This document shows positions 1-6,620 of a stretch of DNA of 64,000 nt, in pieces. This DNA comes from Candidatus Fermentithermobacillaceae bacterium (GTDB taxonomy: Bacteria > Bacillota > Sulfobacillia > Fermentithermobacillales > DUSS01): the NCBI GenBank assembly GCA_014896535.1, contig JADBKE010000009.1, positions 1-64,000 on the forward strand. Reading direction: 5' to 3'. Each line of letters begins with the position of its first letter. Position 1 is the first letter of the stretch. The notes under the pieces were generated by a model that had not been told where the DNA came from, made no database searches, and worked only from the letters and a program-made list of their open reading frames with translations. The translations under genes were made by a program, and so were the position numbers.

Positions 1-14
1 CCTGGTTCAAAAAA

Positions 15-40
15 CTTGACTGTTTCTATTTTCAGTCAAG
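15..40. repeat. Left-end inverted repeat of the IS607 element
   Basis: CTTGACTG (15-22) and CAGTCAAG (33-40) form a perfect 8-bp stem around a T-rich 10-nt loop. The same core word recurs twice at the other element end, so it is probably a recombinase recognition site. It lies just beyond the non-coding region that follows tnpB, where the omega-RNA scaffold of TnpB systems usually ends. Confidence 0.6.
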
Positions 41-301
41 CCGGCCCCCAGACCAGGCTTTCGCCTCCTTTCCGGATATTTGATTTGCCCCCCGAGGGGC
101 AGGGCGACAGCGGACCTAGGCCCGGGAGTCCCACCCGGACAGGAGTGCTGCGCCGGAAGGGCACAACCGGTACGGACCGCCTGACAGCGGGGAAGCTTTG
201 GGCTTCCGCCGGACTGTGTGGACCTTCCGGCGGGGAATTGCTCCCGCCTCCCGCGTCCTGTTAGGACGCCTACCGGTTTTTCCGACACCGGCTAAACGGG
301 G
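41..301 (-). ncRNA. Candidate omega-RNA region 3' of tnpB
   Basis: This GC-rich non-coding stretch lies between the tnpB stop and the left element end, which is where the guide RNA scaffold of IS605/IS607 TnpB proteins is made, on the same strand as tnpB. Several hairpins are visible: TGCCCC/GGGGCA near 87-102, CCGCCGG/CCGGCGG around 208-236, GCGTCC/GGACGC around 255-270 and CCGGT/ACCGG around 272-292. The guide would be copied from flanking DNA left of position 15, mostly outside the window. The RNA itself is inferred from position and structure only. Confidence 0.4.
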
Positions 302-1990
302 TCACCGTAAGGACAGGGCCAAAAGCCTTAAGTCGTGCCAGACGGAATAATAGGCCTCCTGCTGCCACAGGACTAGCCCGTTGTGCGCAGAAAGCTTCCC
401 CTCCAGCCGCCTCAAGCAGGCCCTGACCCCACGGGTCATCCCTTCTCCTTCCCCCGGTGTATCAGGATCGACCTTTTGGGTCAGGTTTTGCTTGATTTGG
501 GCTACTAATTGTTTAAGCTCTTTTGTTACCCGTTCCTTAAAGCCCATCGCCCGGCGACCTACAACAAGTGCCGCCGCACAATGCACCGGAACAGCGTAAC
601 GCTCCATGTACTTCCAGTAACCTATAGTGGACGTGTGCCGGGCAGCCACTAGCTTGAAAGATACTCCCTCTTTGACCGCCCTCCGGCACACCGCCTCCAC
701 CATCTTCGCAAAGGGAAAGTTGGAAGCCATACGGTTGAACTTCTTACTGGCGTCCAGCCTGTCTTTACCGAAATCGAGGTCCTCCAGGGCAATCGGCTTG
801 CCCAAGAAAAAGGCTATGTCTACCACTACTTTGGCTAAAACGCCTATCAGGTAATCCCTCCGGAAGCCGGAAACATAGGCTAAGTCGGGTACCCTGAAGT
901 AAAGAAAACCGTTGGGGTACAGTCGGACCTGAAACTCTCCTTCGTACTTTCCCAGGTTGCCGGGGTAAGGGATATTAAAACCCTCCGGCCACGGCTCCGG
1001 CTGGCCTAAAGTGTTTATATTGCATAAGGCCACTCCGTCAGGATTCATGTCCAAGGCTAAACAACCTTTAGCAAAGTCGGGTTCTCGCATCCTACTCAAA
1101 TCAAACGTCAGATGCACTATATAGCGGCCCTCCAAGGTGCGGACCAGCTCTGCTGAATAAGGTAGCTTCATGGCCAGCCATACCCGTACCAGGTCCCGGT
1201 GCTTTTCCGGTAGCCACAGCCTGCCCTCCACCCTCGGGGCGCGGCTCATCTTGGGACGGCCCAAGGCGTCCTCGCCCAGCTTCTCTGAGAGGTGGGAGAT
1301 GGTCACCGCCAGGTAGAACTCCCCCTGCCGGTAAGTTACCTTTATGTTCGGGTTGCCGCCCTTGGTCTCGTCGCCCCGGGAGTAGAAGCGGTTTTTGCGG
1401 GCGGCCCGCCACTCTTCCCGCGTGGCCAGGCCCCTGCAGACCTTCTTCCACAGTTTCTTGCCGCCAAAGACCACCTTGGGTATGGTTCCATTCTCCCGGT
1501 GAGCCTCCAGCTCGGCCAGCTTCTTCTCTAAAGATACTACCCGGTTGTTCCGCCCCTTGACCACCAGACGGAGCTTTTCCACAACTTCCGGAGTAGCTCC
1601 CTTCTCCTCCACCTTCGCCAGCTTCTTCATAGCTAAGCCGAGTTTCTTCCTCGCCCTGCCCAGCTTCTTTTCCGTTTCCTCAATTTCCAACTCCAGAAGC
1701 TCTCTCTGGGAGTCCAACAGGGTTTGTGCCTTAAGCCTCGCGTCGTCCGCATACCGGGAATTGAGTCCGAAGAGTTCCTGGCCAAGTTTTTTGATCTCAT
1801 CACGGGAAACGCCTTCCAGGAGCCGGTTGAAGGCCCACCGCATGCAGGCGCAGAAAAGCCGCATTTCCGTAACAAGAGGGTCTTCATCACCGCGGCTCCA
1901 CTTGGAAGACCGATAGGCCGGGTTGACCTCCGGAAAAAACTCCCCGCATACTGTAAAGCTAAATTTGTCTTTCCTCGGCTTCTTCGGCAT
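302..1990 (-). CDS. tnpB: TnpB-related RuvC protein of an IS607 element
   Basis: A 562-residue member of the TnpB/OrfB group, long for the family (about 400). Residues 96-165 form a charged Lys/Glu coiled-coil insert. RuvC-I is visible as LALDMNPDG (Asp about 314) and RuvC-II as IALEDLDF (Glu about 403). The RuvC-III segment reads TIGYWKYMERYAVPVHCAAA: the CxxC zinc ribbon that normally precedes it is absent and the usual Asp of D-x-N-A-A is His470. This H-x-A-A-A form is shared, from memory, by proteins labelled TnpB-related in thermophilic Firmicutes. It may be a nuclease with a rearranged site or a DNA binder without cleavage. The start overlaps the end of tnpA by 32 bases, so the two genes are translated from one transcript. 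Confidence 0.85.
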   Translation of the reverse strand: MPKKPRKDKFSFTVCGEFFPEVNPAYRSSKWSRGDEDPLVTEMRLFCACMRWAFNRLLEGVSRDEIKKLGQELFGLNSRYADDARLKAQTLLDSQRELLELEIEETEKKLGRARKKLGLAMKKLAKVEEKGATPEVVEKLRLVVKGRNNRVVSLEKKLAELEAHRENGTIPKVVFGGKKLWKKVCRGLATREEWRAARKNRFYSRGDETKGGNPNIKVTYRQGEFYLAVTISHLSEKLGEDALGRPKMSRAPRVEGRLWLPEKHRDLVRVWLAMKLPYSAELVRTLEGRYIVHLTFDLSRMREPDFAKGCLALDMNPDGVALCNINTLGQPEPWPEGFNIPYPGNLGKYEGEFQVRLYPNGFLYFRVPDLAYVSGFRRDYLIGVLAKVVVDIAFFLGKPIALEDLDFGKDRLDASKKFNRMASNFPFAKMVEAVCRRAVKEGVSFKLVAARHTSTIGYWKYMERYAVPVHCAAALVVGRRAMGFKERVTKELKQLVAQIKQNLTQKVDPDTPGEGEGMTRGVRACLRRLEGKLSAHNGLVLWQQEAYYSVWHDLRLLALSLR

Positions 1991-2606
1991 CTCGTATCAT
2001 CTCCCGGAAGCCCTGCCGGATTTTCCTGCCACCCCTCGCACCATACAGCCGGGCCGAAAAAGAAGTCACTATGGCTAACAAATCTTGGATCAACTCCGTA
2101 TGTGCGTCCTCAGGCTCTTTCTGCGAAGTAACTTCTATCTCTACACCACAGTACTTTAAATGGCGCTCTAAATAGGCGTATCCGAACCTGGCCAACCTGT
2201 CGGGGTATTCGATGAGTAGTTTCTTAAACTCGCCCCGTTCGGCACTTTTTAGCACCCGTTCCAGGCCCCGGCGGTTCTGGTTTAAACCCGAAGCTACATC
2301 CGAATACTCCGCCACTACACGGTAGCCCTTCTCCCGTGCGTATGCCCGCAGCCTCTCCATCTGGCGCTCCAAATTCCCAGCATCAGCCTGCTTCTTCGTG
2401 GATACCCGAGTGTAAAGGACAACCGCGTCCGGCTCTGCCTTTATCCCTCCTGTTCCTAAAATGCGGTTGATTTCTTGCACCGGGTATCTCCGCTGGCCAC
2501 TGGGTAGCCGCACGGGCTTAATCAGTCCCTGTTTTTCCCATGCCCGCAGCCTGTTCGGGTGTACACCTAATCTCTTTGCTGCTTCTCCAATGGATAAGAG
2601 CTCCAT
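1959..2606 (-). CDS. tnpA: IS607-family serine recombinase (transposase)
   Basis: A 215-residue recombinase with an N-terminal MerR-like helix-turn-helix (SIGEAAKRLGVHPNRLRAWE, residues 5-24) followed by a small serine resolvase domain. The catalytic Ser is Ser69 in LYTRVSTKKQ, with the conserved YPDRLARFG segment near residues 135-143. It would cut and rejoin element ends through a 5' phosphoserine link. Length and domain order match the family, so it looks intact. There is no Shine-Dalgarno site; a promoter with its -10 ending six bases before the ATG suggests a leaderless message. Confidence 0.95.
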   Translation of the reverse strand: MELLSIGEAAKRLGVHPNRLRAWEKQGLIKPVRLPSGQRRYPVQEINRILGTGGIKAEPDAVVLYTRVSTKKQADAGNLERQMERLRAYAREKGYRVVAEYSDVASGLNQNRRGLERVLKSAERGEFKKLLIEYPDRLARFGYAYLERHLKYCGVEIEVTSQKEPEDAHTELIQDLLAIVTSFSARLYGARGGRKIRQGFREMIRDAEEAEERQI

Positions 2607-2612
2607 ACTTTT

Positions 2613-2641
2613 ACTATAGCAGAATAGTTAAGTACAGTCAA
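2613..2641 (-). promoter_or_regulatory. Sigma-A promoter of tnpA inside the end repeats
   Basis: On the minus strand, TTGACT (2641-2636), a 17-base spacer and TATAGT (2618-2613) with an extended TGC before the -10 form a near-consensus promoter. Transcription would start at about the A of the tnpA ATG (2606). The -35 box is part of the CAGTCAA repeat, so recombinase binding at the element end could shut off its own gene. Confidence 0.7.
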
Positions 2642-2651
2642 TTACAGTCAA
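2635..2651. repeat. Right-end tandem repeat of the IS607 element
   Basis: CAGTCAA is present twice, at 2635-2641 and 2645-2651, ten bases apart (about one helical turn). The word matches the left-end stem, which supports a role as recombinase binding sites. Confidence 0.55.
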
Positions 2652-2798
2652 ATCCCTCGAGGCTGCTGCAAACCTCCCTCCTGCAAGTATTCTTGCACAT
2701 CGGAGCAGCGCTGGGAAGACCGCTGATCCTCCCCGGGAATCTCCGGCCCGAAGCTGACATAAACATTATCCGACACAGTCTGGCAGGGGGGATTCGCG

Positions 2799-3176
2799 GT
2801 GGAAGAACTCTTAGACCGCGCCATCAAGCAGGTCACCCAGCTCGCCCAGGATTACAGGGAGCTTTATGAAAGGGCAACGGGGTCAACCGAACGCGAGCTC
2901 CTTGGAAAGATGCTAAGGCAAAAGAAGTTCGAAATGGACGCGCTCGAGCTTTTAAAGAGCGGTCGGGTTCCCGAACGGTTCATCGCATTCGGCACAGTGA
3001 CGGACAATTCGGTCAACCTGAGGGAAGCACCCAGCACCACCTCCCCGGTGCTGTTGACTCTACAACAAGATACCGGGTGCATCCTCATGGACCGGAAAGG
3101 GAACTGGGTGAATATCCAGCTTTACGACGGAAGGCAGGGATGGGTCTTCAAAGACTACGTCCGCGCCAGCGAATGA
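2799..3176 (+). CDS. Small protein with N-terminal helix and C-terminal SH3b domain
   Basis: 125 residues, GTG start with a G-rich site eight bases upstream. Residues 1-55 are a charged helical segment; residues 62-125 form a bacterial SH3 fold with the typical VNLREAPSTTSPVL and GWVFKDYVRA ends. There is no signal peptide or membrane segment, so it is probably cytosolic or deposited on the spore. A similar SH3 module closes the SPOCS protein at 6621. SH3b domains usually bind peptidoglycan or peptides; the exact role is unknown. It lies directly next to the IS607 element. Confidence 0.8.
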   Translation: MEELLDRAIKQVTQLAQDYRELYERATGSTERELLGKMLRQKKFEMDALELLKSGRVPERFIAFGTVTDNSVNLREAPSTTSPVLLTLQQDTGCILMDRKGNWVNIQLYDGRQGWVFKDYVRASE

Positions 3177-3308
3177 AGGCGCAACCACCACGGTCTGGAA
3201 ACGAAAGTGAACACACCGAAGCCTCGCGGAATCGAGTTATGTGTCATGGAACGAAGGTTCCACATAACATGTTAACGGCGAAACCGTCTTTCCGGGAGGT
3301 GAACCCTC

Positions 3309-3389
3309 GTGGCCGTGGCCTGGACATGGTGGTGGTGGTTTCTCTTTCTCATCATCGTACTCTTGATCTTCGTGTTCGCAACTCCGTAG
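3309..3389 (+). CDS. 26-residue Trp-rich hydrophobic peptide
   Basis: A GTG codon preceded by GGGAGGTG at ideal spacing opens a 27-codon frame. The product starts MAVAWTWWWWFLFLIIV and ends FVFATP: one membrane helix with four consecutive Trp. It resembles in style the tiny YjcZ-type sporulation membrane peptides of Bacilli, but no clear homology can be claimed. The strong ribosome site and the terminator 15 bases downstream support a real gene. Confidence 0.6.
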   Translation: MAVAWTWWWWFLFLIIVLLIFVFATP

Positions 3390-3403
3390 GCGCGTTCACG
3401 CAC

Positions 3404-3441
3404 AAAGCCGCGGAAACCCCGGGGGTTTCTGCGGCGGCTTT
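3404..3441. terminator. Bidirectional hairpin between 26-aa ORF and CAP gene
   Basis: AAAGCCGCGGAAACCCC pairs with GGGGTTTCTGCGGCGGCTTT with one bulge, giving a stem of about 16 pairs flanked by A and T runs. It separates the plus-strand small gene from the minus-strand CAP gene ending at 3468. Confidence 0.75.
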
Positions 3442-3467
3442 CATGCTCACCCACCGTCAGGCGCTAA

Positions 3468-4265
3468 TCAGTCGCCTATGAACATCTGGGTGAATACGAT
3501 GCCGTATGGCCCGCCTTTGGCCGCTCCAATTCCGATTTTGGTAAAGCCCGGGTTCAGAATGTTCCGCCTGTGCCCTTCGGAATTCATGAGCGCTTTATGC
3601 GCTGTAGCTGCGTCCGGAGCGCCAGCCAGGTTCTCCCCTGCGAGGCGGTATTCGATCCCCGCCGATTTCATCATGTCGAAGGGAGACCCGTATGTCGGGG
3701 AGTAGTGGCCGAAATAGTTTTTGTCTATCATGTCCTGACTCTTTTTTCTCGCGAGTTCCACAAGGCGAAAATCCACCGTCAGAGGTTTGAGTCCTCTCTT
3801 CGTCCTCTCCGCATTGACCAGTTCCAGCATTTCGGCTTCTTCAGGAGCCAGCCTCCTACCATCTTGGACCCCTGGCAGACGGCCCTCCTCCGTCGGCACC
3901 CGAGGCTGAGCAGGGCGGCTTTCGACCGGCGGCGTGGCAGGCGGCGACATGATAGGGGACCCGGTCTCGGGCAGCGGCGCGACTGGCGACCCCTCGTCGG
4001 GCAGTGGCGGTGACACGGGCGTACCCGGTTTCGGAATGGTGATCCCGGGACGTGCCTCAACGCGGCGCCATCCCCGCAAGAACCCTTCGAGCAGCAGGTC
4101 AAAACCCGGCCTGCCCGGGGTTGTGAATATGAACAGTCGAGTTCCGTCAGGTTTGGAAATGTACAGGCGCTGATAGGTTTGAGCACCAGCCATCGCCGGC
4201 CCCGTTGATCCGAGCACGCAAAGGCTTATGCCCAGAAAAAGAGCGAGGACTTGAACTTTCCTCAT
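3468..4265 (-). CDS. Secreted CAP/SCP-domain protein (YkwD-like)
   Basis: 265 residues from the ATG at 4265, which has GGGAGGGAC upstream; a longer in-frame reading upstream lacks a site and is rejected. Residues 1-27 are a Sec signal peptide (LALFLGISLCVLGSTGPAMA). Residues 28-75 are a small N-terminal region, 76-140 a Pro-rich linker, and 145-265 a CAP domain with LVNAERTKRGLKPL, NYFGHYSP and AGENLAGAP motifs and GHRRNILNPGFTKIGIG near the end. Firmicute CAP proteins of this kind are extracellular and linked to spores or envelope; their activity is not settled. Confidence 0.9.
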   Translation of the reverse strand: MRKVQVLALFLGISLCVLGSTGPAMAGAQTYQRLYISKPDGTRLFIFTTPGRPGFDLLLEGFLRGWRRVEARPGITIPKPGTPVSPPLPDEGSPVAPLPETGSPIMSPPATPPVESRPAQPRVPTEEGRLPGVQDGRRLAPEEAEMLELVNAERTKRGLKPLTVDFRLVELARKKSQDMIDKNYFGHYSPTYGSPFDMMKSAGIEYRLAGENLAGAPDAATAHKALMNSEGHRRNILNPGFTKIGIGAAKGGPYGIVFTQMFIGD

Positions 4266-4639
4266 AGTAGTGTCCCTCCCTTTCAAACTGTCTGTGTGCG
4301 GCTTCACCTCCTGTCTGGGCGTTGTACCGCCGCCGTACACCTTCTCTTGTCTATCTTTTGCCTCTATACTAGGGTCTCTGCAGCATAAACCACAAATCTT
4401 CCTTACTGCACTGGATTCCCTCGATTCGAAGTCAGCGCACACTATTTCCTCATTCCTTCCGCAATCTCGCTTTGCGGCGACGATGGTATTATTTGTAACT
4501 ACACCCCTTAAGGACGAGCACATTATGTTCACCTGACCAGGCTCCCAAGCAGCGGCTTGCAAGCACCCTTCGAGAAAATGAGCGGAACCATGTACTGGGC
4601 AGAGTCACAGCACCGTCGCGGTAAAGGAACGAGCGCATT
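4266..4639. repeat. Gene-poor region with a 20-base direct repeat
   Basis: This 374-base stretch between two divergent genes holds no credible gene. It contains ACGAGCACATTATGTTCAC at about 4514-4532, repeated with one change (ACGAGCGCATTATGTTCAC) at about 4629-4647, the second copy spanning the start codon of the NlpC/P60 gene. In the first copy the ATG frame closes after three codons. The repeat could be a duplicated translation-start region or a shared control site. Confidence 0.5.
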
Positions 4640-5113
4640 ATGTTCACACCATCGCGAGAACGCATAGAATGTTTAAGCCAGCCGAAACGGCTGCCGGGAG
4701 GTGCTTTCGCCCTGGAAAACCTCATCGGTATCCCTTACAAATTCAAGGGACGTGGCTTCGACGGCGTGGATTGCCTGGGCCTCGTCTGGCTCTACTTCCG
4801 CTCCAAGGGCATCTCGTTTCCGGACGGTGACGGCCTGCCGATAGAGGAAGAAGCCGGCCCCGATTACCTGAAACGAGCTTTGGACGCCCTCAACCGGATA
4901 GCTCGCCCGGTGTCAGAACCCCAGGCCGATGACATTGTGGTGATGCGGTTCCCCGGAGGCTACGTGCATCTGGGAGTCATGGTCGACCAAAGGAACATGC
5001 TCCACGTCGTGAAAGGCCGACCAAGCTCCGTCACGCCCCTGTGGAAGTTCCGCTTCAGGATCGTGGGAATATACCGGTTGATCGCTCCGAACCGGGGAAG
5101 CGCGCCCCCATGA
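4640..5113 (+). CDS. NlpC/P60-family cysteine peptidase
   Basis: 157 residues without a signal peptide. The papain-like NlpC/P60 fold is shown by GVDCLGLVWLYF (catalytic Cys about 45), VHLGVMVD (catalytic His) and MLHVV (polar third position). Such enzymes cut D-Glu-meso-DAP bonds or act as amidases on related substrates. AAAGGA lies about 11 bases before the ATG. Lack of export signal is similar to phage-tail or cytosolic P60 proteins; a spore or muropeptide-recycling role is possible. Confidence 0.85.
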   Translation: MFTPSRERIECLSQPKRLPGGAFALENLIGIPYKFKGRGFDGVDCLGLVWLYFRSKGISFPDGDGLPIEEEAGPDYLKRALDALNRIARPVSEPQADDIVVMRFPGGYVHLGVMVDQRNMLHVVKGRPSSVTPLWKFRFRIVGIYRLIAPNRGSAPP

Positions 5114-5134
5114 AAAAGCCACCGCTGAAAATCC

Positions 5135-5953
5135 TCACGCCTGCGAGTTCCCGGCCAGGATATCGTAAGCCCACTTCGCAACCTGTCCTATTGTTCTGTC
5201 ACCCACCCTCGTACTCGGCAGGTTTTGGGAGAGACAGACGATGACGAAGTTTACCCCGGGGCCCCGCACTATCCCCGCGTCATGAGTTACGCCTTGGATC
5301 TCCCCCGTTTTGTGCGCACACTCCACCCCCGGCGGGAGGTCCCACGGAATCTTTTCATTGTACTGCTGCCGCTTGAGGATCTCGTACATGGTGTCGCAAT
5401 CGCCGGGGTTGTCGATGGAACGGGTGGCTATTCCTCTTAAGAGATATGCCACCTCCGACGGGGTTACCGTGTTCCTGGGACCCTGGGGCTTGGGTTTCAT
5501 GAGGTAGTTTTCGAGCCTGGAGTCTTTTAACCCCCTCCGGGCCATGTACTGGTTGACCACGTCAATGCCGCCGATGGAGTCGATCACGAGGTTGGTCGCG
5601 GTGTTGTCGCTTACGACGATCATGAGGTGTATGGCGTCGAGAAGCGTCAGGCACAGCCCGTTGTGAAGCTCCAGAAGTACACCCGAGCCACCGACTTTGT
5701 CCTCCCGTTTCAACACGATAGTATCGTCCAGCCTGGAACGCCCATGTCTAACCTGATCAAAAGCCGCCATCATGATGGGGATCTTGATGACCGAAGCCGC
5801 TAGAAACTTCTTGTTCCCGTTGAGTTCAAGAAAGCCCTTCCCGTCCAGATCATCGATGACAATACCCCACTCCCCGCCGGCCGGTCGCAAAAGATCCAGA
5901 AGTTCTCCTTCCTTTCCCTGGAAAAGGCCACGGGTTTTGATGCAGTCGCTCAT
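5135..5953 (-). CDS. Class A beta-lactamase-like serine hydrolase
   Basis: 272 residues with the penicillin-recognising triad: SVIK (Ser about 54), SDN (VVSDNTATN about 114-122) and KTG (HKTGEIQG about 214). The omega loop lacks the canonical ExxLN, so beta-lactam deacylation is unlikely to be efficient. No signal peptide is seen, unlike true beta-lactamases. GGAGGTG sits six bases before the ATG, and the start overlaps a TGA of the upstream frame. It is probably a peptidase or esterase of the PF13354 type with unknown substrate. Confidence 0.85.
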   Translation of the reverse strand: MSDCIKTRGLFQGKEGELLDLLRPAGGEWGIVIDDLDGKGFLELNGNKKFLAASVIKIPIMMAAFDQVRHGRSRLDDTIVLKREDKVGGSGVLLELHNGLCLTLLDAIHLMIVVSDNTATNLVIDSIGGIDVVNQYMARRGLKDSRLENYLMKPKPQGPRNTVTPSEVAYLLRGIATRSIDNPGDCDTMYEILKRQQYNEKIPWDLPPGVECAHKTGEIQGVTHDAGIVRGPGVNFVIVCLSQNLPSTRVGDRTIGQVAKWAYDILAGNSQA

Positions 5954-6446
5954 TCGAACACCTCCAGCGCATTGAACAGATTCTTAACGTGTTCGCAAGT
6001 CGACTGCTCTTTTCCTCCTCGCGAATATAGGGCATCGCGGGTCTCCGCTCGGGCGGCGTTGACCGGGCTTTGCCCTGTGTTTTCTCCGGCGACCTGTCGC
6101 TGGCCTGAGCGATGTAGACCTGATACAGGAAACCGATGAGGACGGCACTGATCGCAAGCGCGGCCGTGGCACCAACGAAAGGGCTGAGAACGGGCGTGAC
6201 CGCTCCGCCAATAAAACCGCTGAACGTGTCGGCCATGATCTCGAGCTGTGTGAGCGGAGGGCCTCCGGCCAGAGCAATTCCCGCATCGTAGGCGACAGCG
6301 GTCAGTACTCCCTGCACACCTGAATTGAGCATGGCTTTACTGGAAACCTTCTCCCCTCCGGAACGGCTTTTCCGATCCCTGGGGGAAAGGCGACCTTCAT
6401 CTGCAGAAGGGAACCCGGCCCGATAGAGTCGTCCTACGTTCTCCAT
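5850..6446 (-). CDS. Small membrane protein, 3' end probably frameshifted
   Basis: The central part (residues about 38-115) has two hydrophobic segments, FSGFIGGAVTPVLSPFVGAT and ALAISAVLIGFLYQVYIAQ, preceded by a polar N-terminus. Read in one frame it would overlap the next gene by 104 bases. A shift of one base back near 6085 instead gives a frame that reads SPVNAARAETRDALYSRG, later EHVKNLFNALEVFE, and stops at 5950 in an ATGA overlap with the hydrolase gene. That second ending looks more natural. Start is uncertain (6446, 6332 or a TTG at 6542). No homology recognised. Confidence 0.45.
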   Translation of the reverse strand: MENVGRLYRAGFPSADEGRLSPRDRKSRSGGEKVSSKAMLNSGVQGVLTAVAYDAGIALAGGPPLTQLEIMADTFSGFIGGAVTPVLSPFVGATAALAISAVLIGFLYQVYIAQASDRSPEKTQGKARSTPPERRPAMPYIREEEKSSRLANTLRICSMRWRCSNERLHQNPWPFPGKGRRTSGSFATGRRGVGYCHR

Positions 6447-6620
6447 CCGCCTCACCCCGGCCCCGTTCGACCCAGTAACGTTGATGCCGATGGTTTCCTT
6501 GCTCAACCAGTAGTTAACAACCGGGTTGGTGGCCTCAGTCAACCAAACGAGGGAGACCGCATAGCCGGCCTCCCTCGCCCGTAGACTCCGTCCGGACCCG
6601 CAAGGTACGAGCTTTGAGCC

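Larger units (their letters stand above)
15..2652 (-). mobile_element. IS607-type insertion element (tnpA + tnpB)
   Basis: The element carries a MerR-HTH serine recombinase and a TnpB homologue in overlapping order, the standard IS607 layout. Its edges are inferred from a repeated word: CAGTCAA occurs at 33-39, 2635-2641 and 2645-2651, and its complement TTGACTG at 16-22. At the left end the two copies face each other as an 8-bp stem (CTTGACTG 15-22, CAGTCAAG 33-40); at the right end they are tandem. IS607 elements have no long terminal inverted repeats and make no target duplication, so the exact borders cannot be read from sequence alone and may lie a few bases outside these repeats. The left flank is nearly cut by the window start. 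Confidence 0.8.

Noticed and set aside
4266-4562. In-frame extension of the CAP gene upstream of its signal peptide
   Set aside because: The signal peptide and GGGAGGGAC site define the start at 4265; the extension is Cys-rich and random in look.
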